This document shows, piece by piece, positions 34,858 through 44,158 of a DNA stretch of 64,000 nt (position 1 is the first letter of the stretch; the number at the start of each line of letters is the position of its first letter). The DNA is from Candidatus Acetothermia bacterium (GTDB lineage: Bacteria > Bipolaricaulota > Bipolaricaulia > RBG-16-55-9): contig JACQCZ010000014.1 in NCBI GenBank assembly GCA_016201405.1, forward strand, positions 294,631 through 358,630. Direction: 5' to 3'. The translations under genes and the position numbers were made by a program. The notes under the pieces are model-generated. The model made no database searches. It saw only the letters and a list, made by a program, of their open reading frames with translations, and was not told the DNA's origin.

Positions 34858-37172
34858 CTTTCGGCTTCGGCAGCCACAGGAGTCTGCTCTTCCACGCCTT
34901 CGCGATGGCCGCAGTTCTTGTTGCTGCAGATCAGACCTTCTTCGTTGGCCTTCTTCACCATGACGCCCTCTTCACATTCAGTACAGAGTTTGACTGGCTC
35001 ATCATCGACAGCAAAATTGCAGTCCGGGAAGCCGGAGCAGCCCCAGAAGGGCTTGCGCTTCTTCTTCGCAAAGCGCTCTACAAGATCACGTCCGCACTTG
35101 GGGCATGGGACGCCCATGGTGACGGGAAGCGTCGTCTTGCAATCTGGATATTTGCTGCAGCCATAGAAACGCCCAAACTTGCCCTCTCGAAGATTCATCG
35201 GCGCACCGCACTTGGGGCAGATCTTCTTAGGCGCCTCTTGGGCCATCGCCTCGCGCTCGCCCTGATGAGCTTTGAGCTGCACATCCGCCTCGACACGCTT
35301 GTTATGGTATTTATAGACAAGCTCGTCGGGGAAGTTGATCGTCGTCTTGCAATCAGGGTATTTGGGACAGCCAAAGAAGGCATTTCCCTTCCAAAAGCGA
35401 ATCTCCATGGGAGAGCCGCAGGTTGGGCATTTCACATCACTCATGATCTGGAAGAGATCGCCGCCCTTCTGCTGAAGCTCCGACTCGACTTGAGTCAGGC
35501 GCTTGGCGAAGGGCTGATAGAAGTCATTCAAGACCTGCGTGCGGGTCATCTCGCCGCTGCTGATCTTGTCCAGCTCCTCTTCCATCATAGCGGTGAAGCC
35601 CTCTTCCACCGTGAGTGGAAAGAAGTCCTTCAAAAAATCGGCGACTATAAATCCGAGCAGGGTTGGCCGTAGTGTCGTCTTGATCTTTTCGACATAGCCC
35701 CGGTCTTGAATAGTCGAGACGATGCTGGCGTAGGTGCTGGGTCTTCCAATGCTCTTCTCTTCCAGTTCTTTGACGAGGCTCGCTTCGCTGAGGCGCTTGG
35801 TCGGCTCGGTAAATTTCTGATCGAGCTTCACTTCATTGAGCTTTAGAACCGCGCCCGCCTTGAGGTCAGGAATCTCGACACCCTCATCTTTGAGCGGCGG
35901 CAGCTTCCAGACTTTTGCAAAGCCATCAAAGAGCTGTTTGCTCCCTTTGGCAACGAGCAGATAGTCGCCAGCCTTGATGCTTACGGTGCGCTTTGCATAG
36001 AGAGCATCGGTCATCTGGGTGGCTGTAAAGCGCTCCCAGATGAGCTTGTAAAGTTTATTTTGATCAGCACTCAAGAATTGTTTGATCGAGTCAGGACTGC
36101 GCTTGATGGCGGTCGGCCGGATCGCTTCATGCGCGTCTTGAGCAGCTTTTTTGTTCTTGAAAATTCGGTCTTCTGTTGAAAGGTATTTGGTTCCAAAGCT
36201 CTCCAGCACGTACTCACGAAGCTCTTTGCGTGCCTCATCGGAGATGCGCAAAGAGTCCGTTCTCATATAGGTGATGAGACCTTCGTGCCCCGATTCAAGC
36301 TCGATGCCTTCGTAGAGCTGCTGCGCAATCTGCATCGTCTTCTTAGGTGAGAATTTGATCATGGAGGATGCTATCTGCTGCAATGAACTGGTGATAAAGG
36401 GTGGAGATGGGCTGCGCGTGCTCTCTTCCTCTTTGACCTCTTCCACGACAAATCCAGAAGATTTAGAAATCTTCTCTAGCTCATTCTTGATTCGCTCGGC
36501 CTCATCCCGGCTAGGTACTTCTGGCTTCTTGCCCTTAAAACGCGAGAGCTCTGCCGCAAATTCTGAGCCATTCATGAGCTGCGTAAATATCTCCCAGTAC
36601 TCTTGCGGAATAAACGCCTGAATCTCCAGCTCTCGGTCACAGATAATCTTGAGAGCAACGCTCTGGACGCGGCCTGCGCTCAGGCCTTCATATTTGCTGC
36701 CTGAGAGGGCCTTTGAGAGAAGAGGGCTGATTAGATAGCCCATCAATCGATCCAAGATACGCCTTGCGCGCTGGGCATCGACCATCTTGGTATCGATCTC
36801 GGTAGGGTGATCAATCGCTTCCTGAATCACTTTCTTGGTGATCTCATTGAAGACGACGCGCAGATACTTCTGTTTGCCTTTTTGATTCAAGACTTCGTAG
36901 AGATCAAAGGCGATGGCCTCGCCCTCGCGGTCGTTATCCGTTGCCAGGTAGACTGTCTCGGCGCTTTGGGCGGCCTTCTTCAGCTCAGTAATAGACTTTT
37001 TATTAGTGACGACTATCTTGGGCTCAAAGTCTTTTTCAATATCTACGGCCAGCTCCCTCTCAGGGAGGTCACGCACATGACCAAAAGAGCTCAAAACCTT
37101 AAATCCCTTGCCAAGGTACCGCTCAATCGTGCGCGCCTTGGTGGGAGATTCTACGATTACTAGCTTTCTCAT
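34854..37172 (-). CDS. topA: DNA topoisomerase I
   Basis: 772 aa type IA topoisomerase that relaxes negative supercoils. TOPRIM motifs are IVESPTKA at 5-12 and DNDREGEAIAF; the active tyrosine is Tyr302 in ITYMRTDSLRIS. The C-terminus has four C4 zinc-ribbon units (CPTCG...CPKYPDC, CPKCG...CSKYPDC, CPKCG...CSGFPDC, CTEC...CSNKNC). GTGAG lies directly before the ATG at 37172. A near-perfect promoter is 56 bases upstream. It follows uvrA on the same strand, separated by 305 bases that hold repeats. Confidence 0.97.
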   Translation of the reverse strand: MRKLVIVESPTKARTIERYLGKGFKVLSSFGHVRDLPERELAVDIEKDFEPKIVVTNKKSITELKKAAQSAETVYLATDNDREGEAIAFDLYEVLNQKGKQKYLRVVFNEITKKVIQEAIDHPTEIDTKMVDAQRARRILDRLMGYLISPLLSKALSGSKYEGLSAGRVQSVALKIICDRELEIQAFIPQEYWEIFTQLMNGSEFAAELSRFKGKKPEVPSRDEAERIKNELEKISKSSGFVVEEVKEEESTRSPSPPFITSSLQQIASSMIKFSPKKTMQIAQQLYEGIELESGHEGLITYMRTDSLRISDEARKELREYVLESFGTKYLSTEDRIFKNKKAAQDAHEAIRPTAIKRSPDSIKQFLSADQNKLYKLIWERFTATQMTDALYAKRTVSIKAGDYLLVAKGSKQLFDGFAKVWKLPPLKDEGVEIPDLKAGAVLKLNEVKLDQKFTEPTKRLSEASLVKELEEKSIGRPSTYASIVSTIQDRGYVEKIKTTLRPTLLGFIVADFLKDFFPLTVEEGFTAMMEEELDKISSGEMTRTQVLNDFYQPFAKRLTQVESELQQKGGDLFQIMSDVKCPTCGSPMEIRFWKGNAFFGCPKYPDCKTTINFPDELVYKYHNKRVEADVQLKAHQGEREAMAQEAPKKICPKCGAPMNLREGKFGRFYGCSKYPDCKTTLPVTMGVPCPKCGRDLVERFAKKKRKPFWGCSGFPDCNFAVDDEPVKLCTECEEGVMVKKANEEGLICSNKNCGHREGVEEQTPVAAEAES

Positions 37173-37228
37173 CTCACGTCCATTCTTTGGATTCTCGAAT
37201 TCAACATGGGTTTCCGAAAAGTGCGGTG

Positions 37229-37257
37229 ATTATATGAGTGAGGAACTGGCTTGTCAA
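37229..37257 (-). promoter_or_regulatory. Promoter of topA
   Basis: Minus strand TTGACA, 17 bases, TATAAT: a full consensus match. The leader to the ATG at 37172 would be about 50 bases. Confidence 0.85.
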
Positions 37258-37270
37258 GAGATGTAAAGCA

Positions 37271-37302
37271 CACTCATCCTCTTCTATAGAAGAGGATGAG
37301 TG
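37271..37302. repeat. Perfect 32-base palindrome
   Basis: CACTCATCCTCTTCTA followed without spacer by its exact reverse complement. It lies between the topA promoter and the uvrA end. No T run follows on either strand, so it is not a standard terminator; it could be a protein-binding site or form a long hairpin in RNA. Confidence 0.7.
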
Positions 37303-37358
37303 AATATTTCCACTACGGGCAGAAATGTATTTTCTGTTACATTCGGTTCACCAATAAA

Positions 37359-37400
37359 ATTCCTGGATTCCGGCTCGCGCTTCGCTTGGCCGGAATGACA
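37359..37400 (-). repeat. Dispersed palindromic repeat, copy 2 (reverse)
   Basis: Read on the minus strand TGTCATTCCGGC...GCCGGAATCCAGGAAT, with outer bases like copy 1 and a longer loop. The 305-base uvrA-topA gap (37173-37477) contains this copy, copy 3, the 32-base palindrome and the topA promoter, and no gene. Confidence 0.65.
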
Positions 37401-37441
37401 ACCTCCTTTAACAGCCGTCATTCACAGCTTTTCGTTGTCTC

Positions 37442-37472
37442 TCATTCCTGCGGAAGCAGGAATCCATGAATC
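37442..37472 (+). repeat. Dispersed palindromic repeat, copy 3
   Basis: TCATTCCTGC-GGAA-GCAGGAATCCATGAATC, an 8-base perfect stem with the same outer pattern as copy 1, ending six bases from the uvrA stop codon. Confidence 0.7.
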
Positions 37473-37477
37473 TTCTA

Positions 37478-40396
37478 TTAATCTGACCCCACTTCGGCCA
37501 GCACCTTGACACGCTTTCTCGGTAGACGTGTCAATGGTTTTTCTGGCAGACTCAGCAGAGGCCGCAAGAACTGACCTGTATATGATTCTTTAATCTGAGC
37601 GACTTCTTCCGGCGTGCCAGTCGCCACGACTCGTCCGCCTTCGTTGCCACCTTCAGGACCCAGATCAATGATGAAATCCGCGACCTTGATCACTTCCAAT
37701 AAGTGCTCGATCACCACGACTGTATTTCCTTTGTCTACAAGACGCTGCAGGACTTCCAGGAGCTTCTCCACATCGGCAAAGTGCAGTCCTGTCGTCGGCT
37801 CATCGAGAATATAGAGAGTATGGCCCGTATCGCGCTTGCTCAATTCTTCCGCCAGTTTGACGCGCTGCGCCTCACCACCCGAAAGTGTAGTCGCTGGCTG
37901 TCCAAGCTCAATATAATCGAGCCCAACATCATGCAATGTTTGCAGCTTTCTGTGAATGGACGGGATATTCTCAAAGAAGCCGAGCGCCTCATCGACGCGC
38001 ATCTTGAGCACCTCTGAGATATTCTTGCCTTTGTATCGCACCTTGAGAGTCTCGCGGTTGTAGCGCGCCCCCTTGCAGATCTCGCATGGGACATAGACAT
38101 CAGGCAAGAAGTGCATCTCAATTTTGATGAGGCCATCGCCGCTGCACTGCTCGCAGCGCCCTCCCTTGACGTTGAATGAGAAGCGCCCTTGCTTATACCC
38201 ACGAGTTCTTGATTCCGGCACCTCTGAAAATAATTTGCGAATCTGATCAAAGAGCCCTATGTACGTGGCAGGATTGGAGCGGGGTGTTCTTCCAATTGGG
38301 GACTGGTCAATCTCGATCACTTTGTCAATCTTTTCGAGCCCGACAATCTCGTCATAATCGCCTGGTTTTTCAGTCATTAAGCCCAATTTCTGGGCGATGC
38401 CACGATAAAAGACCTCATCCACCAAGGTGCTCTTGCCAGAGCCAGAGACACCGGTGATGCAGACAAGAATGCCGAGTGGAATCTCCACATCAATATTTTT
38501 CAGATTGTGCTGGCGGGCTCCTCTGATCCAGATAGAGCCCTTAGGCTGGCGCCTCGCCTGAGGGACCGGAATGAAACGCTTGCCACTCAAGAACTGACCC
38601 GTGATTGACTCCTTGGCCTTCATGATGTCACGCACCGAGCCAGCTGCGATGACCCGCCCACCATGCGCGCCTGCGAGTGGGCCAATATCAACCAGAAAGT
38701 CGGCCTCGCGGATCGTCTCTTCATCATGCTCAACCACAATCACGGTGTTGCCCAGATCCCGTAGATGTTGCAGCGTCTGCAACAGACGCCGGTTATCGCG
38801 CTGGTGTAACCCAATGCTCGGCTCGTCCAGAATATATAAGACGCCTACAAGACCCGAGCCGATCTGCGTTGCCAGTCGAATTCGCTGCGCTTCGCCACCT
38901 GAAAGAGTCCCGGCCATGCGGTCGAGCGTAAGATAATCGAGCCCGACATCGACCAGAAATTTGAGGCGGGCTCGAATCTCTTTCAAGATCTGCTGGGCGA
39001 TCAGCATCTCGCGCTCATTGAGCTCAAGGTGATTGAAGAAGCGGTCCGCATCTTTGATGGGAAGGGCCGTCACTTCCATCACTTTCAGATCACCAATCGT
39101 CACAGCCAGGCTCTCACGCCGGAGTCTGCCACCGCCGCATTCTGTGCAAGGGCGTCGGCTCATGTACCTCTCAACCTCTTCGCGCGCCCACTCAGACTCC
39201 GTCTCGCGGTGCGCCTTCTGCAAGTAATTGACGACGCCGTGAAAGACGTCCTGAAAGTAACGGGTCCGCCCGCGCTTGTTGGTGTACGGAAAGACGATCG
39301 TCGTTTCCATGCCATAGAGAATTACATCGAGCTGGCTCTTGGTGTACCGTTTCAAGGGCAGGCTCGGGTCAATCTTGTACTCTTCACAGACCCCTTTTAG
39401 CAATCCATTGAGCCACTTGCTCTTGCGCTCAGCCCAGGGGATGATCGCCCCGTTCAGAAGCGTCTTGCTGAAGTCAATCACCATCTCGGGGTCAATCTCC
39501 ATCTTGTAGCCAAGTCCATCGCAGCTTGTGCAGGCGCCATAGGGGCTGTTGAAGGAGAACATCCGCGGCTCCAGCTTCTCAAAGCTGATGCCGCAGTTGG
39601 GACAGGCCAGCTGCTCGCTAAACATAATCTCCGACTTTCCCGACTTCTTCTTTTTCTTGGCTGACGTCTCTTCAGGGCCCATAATATCAATGAGCACAAG
39701 GCCCTCGGCCCGCTTGAGCGCGAGCTCGACCGAATCTGCAATGCGGCTCTGACTCTCGGATTTGACGACAATGCGATCAATGACAATATCGATGGCGTGC
39801 TTCTTTTGCTTATCCAGATCGGGGACATCTTCAATCGCAAAGATCTCGCCGTTGACCCGCACACGCACATATCCCTCTTTGCGCAGGTCTTCAAAGACTT
39901 TTCGATATTCGCCCTTTCGGCCACGCACGATGGGAGCCAGAATCTGAATGCGAGTCCCATCTCCGAGCTTTGTGATCTGATCAACAATCTGCTGGGTGGA
40001 CTGGCGGTCAATCCTGCGTCCGCACTGGTAGCAATGCGGAATTCCAATTCTGGCGTAGAGAAGTCTCAAATAATCATAGATCTCGGTCACTGTGCCCACA
40101 GTAGAACGGGGATTTCGGTGAACTGTCTTTTGGTCAATCGAGATGGCAGGCGAGAGTCCTTCGATAAAATCTACGTCGGGTTTGTCCATCCGGCCCAAAA
40201 ATTGCCGGGCATAAGCCGACAGCGACTCTACATAGCGGCGCTGCCCCTCAGCATAGATTGTATCGAATGCTAGCGAGGATTTTCCGCTTCCTGAGATGCC
40301 TGTAAAGACAATGAGCTTATCACGCGGAAGCTCCAAATCTACATTCTGAAGATTGTGCTCCCGCGCACCTTTGATGATGATCTTTTCGTGGCTCAA
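37478..40396 (-). CDS. uvrA: UvrABC excision nuclease subunit A
   Basis: 972 aa ABC-type ATPase dimer that finds bulky DNA lesions. Two nucleotide-binding modules: [14 protein letters not shown] and [14 protein letters not shown] Walker A motifs, two LSGGEAQR signatures, and zinc fingers with [17 protein letters not shown] and [19 protein letters not shown]. The start is a TTG at 40396, because the product then begins like other UvrA ([14 protein letters not shown]) and GGGGGATT lies seven bases upstream; the open frame runs on to 40534 without protein-like sequence. It is separated from uvrB by 10 kb, and no uvrC is in the window. Confidence 0.97.
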   Translation of the reverse strand: MSHEKIIIKGAREHNLQNVDLELPRDKLIVFTGISGSGKSSLAFDTIYAEGQRRYVESLSAYARQFLGRMDKPDVDFIEGLSPAISIDQKTVHRNPRSTVGTVTEIYDYLRLLYARIGIPHCYQCGRRIDRQSTQQIVDQITKLGDGTRIQILAPIVRGRKGEYRKVFEDLRKEGYVRVRVNGEIFAIEDVPDLDKQKKHAIDIVIDRIVVKSESQSRIADSVELALKRAEGLVLIDIMGPEETSAKKKKKSGKSEIMFSEQLACPNCGISFEKLEPRMFSFNSPYGACTSCDGLGYKMEIDPEMVIDFSKTLLNGAIIPWAERKSKWLNGLLKGVCEEYKIDPSLPLKRYTKSQLDVILYGMETTIVFPYTNKRGRTRYFQDVFHGVVNYLQKAHRETESEWAREEVERYMSRRPCTECGGGRLRRESLAVTIGDLKVMEVTALPIKDADRFFNHLELNEREMLIAQQILKEIRARLKFLVDVGLDYLTLDRMAGTLSGGEAQRIRLATQIGSGLVGVLYILDEPSIGLHQRDNRRLLQTLQHLRDLGNTVIVVEHDEETIREADFLVDIGPLAGAHGGRVIAAGSVRDIMKAKESITGQFLSGKRFIPVPQARRQPKGSIWIRGARQHNLKNIDVEIPLGILVCITGVSGSGKSTLVDEVFYRGIAQKLGLMTEKPGDYDEIVGLEKIDKVIEIDQSPIGRTPRSNPATYIGLFDQIRKLFSEVPESRTRGYKQGRFSFNVKGGRCEQCSGDGLIKIEMHFLPDVYVPCEICKGARYNRETLKVRYKGKNISEVLKMRVDEALGFFENIPSIHRKLQTLHDVGLDYIELGQPATTLSGGEAQRVKLAEELSKRDTGHTLYILDEPTTGLHFADVEKLLEVLQRLVDKGNTVVVIEHLLEVIKVADFIIDLGPEGGNEGGRVVATGTPEEVAQIKESYTGQFLRPLLSLPEKPLTRLPRKRVKVLAEVGSD

Positions 40397-40546
40397 ATTG
40401 GAAATCCCCCACCATGATGGCGTGCTCACTAGTTTGCCAGATCGCGCCACTCTATTCAACATGATGTGGTGAGATCTCTTAAGCTCAAGTCTCAAGATTG
40501 ATGAGTGGTATGGATCGGTTATTTCTGTTAACAAAACTGCAATGGC

Positions 40547-40577
40547 TTGACTTCACAGTATGGGAAGGCTCTATAAT
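40547..40577 (+). promoter_or_regulatory. Promoter of the PPC-like/protease genes
   Basis: TTGACT, 19 bases, TATAAT. The leader to the GTG at 40649 would be about 65 bases and carries AAAGGGGG. Confidence 0.6.
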
Positions 40578-40648
40578 ACATTACAAAATGAGATTCCGTC
40601 GTTGGCCTCACAGTATGAGCGATGCCACAACTCCTGAAAGGGGGCAGG

Positions 40649-41413
40649 GTGCATCCGTCAAGACATCGGCTACTCCTGCTGGTCATGATCTTGGTCATGA
40701 TGATATTTGGGAGTGCGCAGATTTCGCTGGGTACCAACAACCCCAGTGATCCAAATGAGCCCAATGACACCCGAGACCACGCCACACCCATTCAGCTCCC
40801 CTTCTCACAAGAGAATCTAAGCATCTCACCCAATGGCGACCGGGACATCTTCTCATTTTCACTTGATCATTTCACCTACATTCATATCAAGCTCGATGCC
40901 GAATCCATCGGATCCGATCTCGATGCGGTCCTCTTCGTTCTGGATCAGAATGGCGAGGCGATCAGTAGTAGCGATGATGCCAATGGGGCCGATCCAGAGC
41001 TCACTGTGCGCCTCGATGCGGGTCATTATTATCTGTTAATAGAAGGATTCGATGGTATCTCGACCGGCTCGTACAATATAAACGCCGAGAAGCAAGATTT
41101 GGGCGAGTGTGTCAAATCCGATCTGGCCGATCAAGGCTCAGCCTCGTGGACTCTCGGGAAAGTGCAGCCGGGCTCACTCATTCAGGTCATTCTGAGCGGA
41201 CCTGCAAATACCGATTTTGATCTTCTGTTGATCGAAGTGCTCAGCGAAAACCCCTCGGTCGAAGCGATTGTCAGCAGCAGCCAGACCTCTGGCAGCGATG
41301 AATCGATCAACTACAGAGTCAAGGGCGAGAAGCCCAGAGAATTCATCATTCAAGTGCAATCGTTTCAAGGCTCAGGAACCTATCTGCTCTGCCGCAGCAT
41401 TAAGGGATCATGA
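40649..41413 (+). CDS. Exported protein with PPC-like domains
   Basis: About 254 aa. The signal peptide has a long hydrophobic core (LLLLVMILVMMIFG), followed by NNPSDPNEPNDTRDHATPI, the typical opening of bacterial pre-peptidase C-terminal (PPC) domains, with DRDIFSFSLD and AGHYYLLIEGFDG continuing the fold. A second, weaker copy starts near 155. PPC domains accompany secreted proteases. The start is placed at the GTG at 40649 (AAAGGGGG upstream); an ATG at 40622 is the alternative. The stop overlaps the ATG of the protease gene by four bases, so the two are coupled and may act together. Confidence 0.78.
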   Translation: MHPSRHRLLLLVMILVMMIFGSAQISLGTNNPSDPNEPNDTRDHATPIQLPFSQENLSISPNGDRDIFSFSLDHFTYIHIKLDAESIGSDLDAVLFVLDQNGEAISSSDDANGADPELTVRLDAGHYYLLIEGFDGISTGSYNINAEKQDLGECVKSDLADQGSASWTLGKVQPGSLIQVILSGPANTDFDLLLIEVLSENPSVEAIVSSSQTSGSDESINYRVKGEKPREFIIQVQSFQGSGTYLLCRSIKGS

Positions 41414-42540
41414 ACGTTATGAATAAAAAATTTCGCTGGAATCGCTGGCTCTATCTTGTGCTCCTGATCAGCGCTGTGGTGCTCTTCCCGCAACAGGCCC
41501 GCACGCAGACCGATTTTGGCTCTCTCTACAACCTCATCTCTCCGCCGGTGGTAAGAATTGTCTCGGCGGGGGTCGGCTCAGGATCGGGTTATATCATCCA
41601 GAATCAATCGGCAGATGGGAATTCCCAGACAGGAATTGTGACGGCTTGCCATGTCGTCTTTGATGCGCCGCTCAACTTCAGTGATCGCGCCGCTCCGCCG
41701 CTTGTGACGGTCACATTTGCGGCCTGGAAGCCTGATATCACGATCAAGGCCGCCGTCGTCAAATGCGATGCCGCCAACGACGCTGCGCTGCTTCAGCCAG
41801 TCGACGAGCATGGAGAGGTTACTACACTAGGCAAATTTTTCAGTGACCTTGCCATCAAAACGAATGACAGGAGCCTGACCAGTTATCCACACCTCTATTT
41901 TGGAGACTCCTCCAAAGTCAAACCGCTTGATTCTGTATTCATCATTGGCTATCCGGGCCCCTATTCTGAGCTGAACAGCCTGCTCGGGCATGTGAGCGGT
42001 CTCTTGCCTGTGCCGCATGTCGTCTCAGAGAGAGGACGGGTGGATCGCGTGGCCTATCTTCTCATCTATGATGGCGATCCCGATCAGCCGATTGAGCCTA
42101 ATCAGATCTTGCAGATTCAGACTCTTCCTTCTCTTGATCTCACGGGGATCGCTGATCTTGCCCAGAACATTTTGGCTTCAGGACATGGCTTGCTGCTCAT
42201 CTCAACGGCTCAGCCTCTCGGCACAACCTTGACGGGCTGGGATGCCACATCGGTCAAAGAGAAGATCCTTCAAGTGCAAGAGCGCCCTGTGCGGCTGGAT
42301 GTCTCCATCTTTGGCGCAAGCCTCATCATTGGCCCACGAAATGGCCAGACTGGATCAGTCTCGCTGCTCCGTACCTTCTTTCGGGTGGATGCCCCTGTCG
42401 CCCCAGGCCAGAGCGGAGCGCCCATGATGAACCTCAATGGACAGGTCGTGGGCATGATCGAGTGGGGAGTGGATGGGCTGCCGGGAGCCAGCTTTGCCAA
42501 TCTCGTCAATTCATTTCGCAAGTCCCTCTTTGGAGAATAA
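41410..42540 (+). CDS. Exported trypsin-like serine protease
   Basis: 376 aa with a signal peptide (13-27) ending near QQARTQT. The triad of a chymotrypsin-fold protease is visible: H81 in VTACHVV, D124 in ANDAALL and S335 in PGQSGAPMMN. It resembles HtrA/DegP catalytic domains but has a long insert of about 120 residues between the Asp and Ser and no PDZ domain. Likely acts outside the cytoplasm. The upstream PPC-like protein may be its partner; the ABC exporter follows 57 bases later. Confidence 0.82.
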   Translation: MNVMNKKFRWNRWLYLVLLISAVVLFPQQARTQTDFGSLYNLISPPVVRIVSAGVGSGSGYIIQNQSADGNSQTGIVTACHVVFDAPLNFSDRAAPPLVTVTFAAWKPDITIKAAVVKCDAANDAALLQPVDEHGEVTTLGKFFSDLAIKTNDRSLTSYPHLYFGDSSKVKPLDSVFIIGYPGPYSELNSLLGHVSGLLPVPHVVSERGRVDRVAYLLIYDGDPDQPIEPNQILQIQTLPSLDLTGIADLAQNILASGHGLLLISTAQPLGTTLTGWDATSVKEKILQVQERPVRLDVSIFGASLIIGPRNGQTGSVSLLRTFFRVDAPVAPGQSGAPMMNLNGQVVGMIEWGVDGLPGASFANLVNSFRKSLFGE

Positions 42541-42584
42541 GCACGAAAGAGACTCGCGTCCTAGACTTTCGTTTTACAACTCGC

Positions 42585-42590
42585 TATAAC
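42585..42590 (+). promoter_or_regulatory. Possible -10 of the ABC exporter genes, leaderless type
   Basis: TATAAC seven bases before the ATG at 42598, with TAGACT 17 bases further upstream as a weak -35. Confidence 0.4.
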
Positions 42591-42597
42591 TCTTCCT

Positions 42598-43380
42598 ATG
42601 AGCGGGTTTGCAATCAGAGTGGAGAAGCTCTCAAAGGTCTATAAGAACTCAACCCGAGCCGTCGATGACATCTCGTTCACAGTTCGTGATGGCGAATTTT
42701 ATGGCTTCCTAGGCCCAAACGGCGCAGGAAAGACGACGACCATGCGCATCCTGGCCACTCTGCTTAGGCCGACCTCTGGCGCTGTCCAAGTGGCCGGGTT
42801 TCAATTGGGAAAAGAAGATGACGCCATTCGCCGCTCAATTGGATTTGCCATGCAGGGAGTCACGCTCGACTCGACGGCAAGTGCATGGGAAAACTTGATT
42901 TTGATTGGAGCTCTCTATGGGCTCTCCAAGAAAGAAGCAATAGCGTGCGGAACAAAACTTCTCAATCTCTTGAACCTTGAAAAGGTGGCCGACTCCTGGA
43001 TCAGCCAGTACTCCGGCGGCATGAAGCGAAGGCTTGACCTGGCCGCCGTTCTGATGCACCACCCCAAATTACTCTTTCTGGATGAGCCAACCGAAGGATT
43101 GGATCCGGCGGCGCGCCGCGTCATCTGGAATTATCTGAAAGAGATGAAGAATGATGGGACTACAATCTTTTTGACGACTCATTACATGGAGGAGGCCGAT
43201 GAGCTTTGCGAGCGGATCAGCATCATTGATCACGGCAAGATCATCGTGACCCAGCCTCCGGAGGAGCTCAAGCGCGCTGTCAAAGGGACCTTAGAAGATG
43301 CATTTATTCATTACACGGGTCATGGAATACGCGACGAATCCATCGATTCAAAAGGGGCTGATCCCTACATTCAGGGCTAG
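42598..43380 (+). CDS. ABC exporter ATP-binding protein (DrrA-like)
   Basis: 260 aa. Walker A GPNGAGKTTT near 39, signature YSGGMKRRLDLA near 139, Walker B LLFLDEPTEGLDP near 159 and switch histidine in FLTTHYMEEADELCE. The DrrA/NodI group powers export of drugs, lipids or polysaccharides together with an ABC-2 permease, which follows here three bases later. The cargo is unknown. Confidence 0.92.
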   Translation: MSGFAIRVEKLSKVYKNSTRAVDDISFTVRDGEFYGFLGPNGAGKTTTMRILATLLRPTSGAVQVAGFQLGKEDDAIRRSIGFAMQGVTLDSTASAWENLILIGALYGLSKKEAIACGTKLLNLLNLEKVADSWISQYSGGMKRRLDLAAVLMHHPKLLFLDEPTEGLDPAARRVIWNYLKEMKNDGTTIFLTTHYMEEADELCERISIIDHGKIIVTQPPEELKRAVKGTLEDAFIHYTGHGIRDESIDSKGADPYIQG

Positions 43381-43383
43381 ACT

Positions 43384-44154
43384 ATGCAATCTCTACGAAT
43401 ACTCCTTGCGTTGTTTGTGCGCGGGTTTAAGCAGTGCCTGCGGCCTTATGCGGCGCTGATGCCCGAGTTTGTCATTCCGATCTTCTTTTTCATTGTCAGC
43501 TCATCGGCCTTTTCTGGATTGAGAAATTTGCCAGGATTCACCTTTGAATCCTACATGCAGTTCTATGCGCCGGTGGCGCTGCTCACTTCGATCTTTGTCA
43601 GCTCCGGCTCGACCGGGATTGAGGTGGTGACTGACATCAGCTCCGGCTATATGGACAGGCTCTTTCTGGCTCCGATCAAGCGCTGGCACATTGTCTTTGC
43701 CAAACTCGCAGCTGTAGGAGTCAAATCGGCTCTCCTGACGGGCTTTATGATGATTCTGATCTTGATCTTTGGCGCTCCATTCCAAGGCGGACTCATCGGG
43801 ATGGCCTTCGTGCTTCTCTTTGCATTCATCTTTGGAATGGGCTGGTCGGGGATTGGCCTGCTGCTGGCCTTCACCACCAAGAATCCGCGCGTTGTTCAGT
43901 CGGCCTTTATCTTCTTCTTTCCCTTCTCGTTTATCACAACGGCACAGCTCCCACTCGATCTGCTGGAAGGCTGGTACAAAACGGCCGTGCAGATCAATCC
44001 GGTCACCTATATTCTCGAAGGAATGAGGGCAGTTCTCACCCGCGGAGAGATTGGAGCGACTCTCTTCACGGGGCTGGCTGTTGCCGTTGGCTTTGCTGTT
44101 GTTACACTTTCCATTGCGACTCTGGCCTTTCAGAGATCCGTGGCCAACAAATAA
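43384..44154 (+). CDS. ABC-2 type exporter permease
   Basis: 256 aa with six hydrophobic segments and the ABC-2 pattern, including FIFFFPFSFITTAQLPLDLLEGW and INPVTYILEGMRAVLTRG near the C-terminus. It forms the membrane channel of the exporter with the preceding ATPase. The stop lies four bases from the end of the convergent nuclease-like gene. Confidence 0.92.
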   Translation: MQSLRILLALFVRGFKQCLRPYAALMPEFVIPIFFFIVSSSAFSGLRNLPGFTFESYMQFYAPVALLTSIFVSSGSTGIEVVTDISSGYMDRLFLAPIKRWHIVFAKLAAVGVKSALLTGFMMILILIFGAPFQGGLIGMAFVLLFAFIFGMGWSGIGLLLAFTTKNPRVVQSAFIFFFPFSFITTAQLPLDLLEGWYKTAVQINPVTYILEGMRAVLTRGEIGATLFTGLAVAVGFAVVTLSIATLAFQRSVANK

Positions 44155-44158
44155 TTCT

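Noticed and set aside
34905-35672. 255-aa plus-strand frame inside topA
   Set aside because: Mirror of the zinc-ribbon coding region; Leu/Ala-rich antisense artefact.
37271-37302. Rho-independent terminator of uvrA
   Set aside because: Perfect stem, but no loop and no T run on either strand, so listed as a palindrome.
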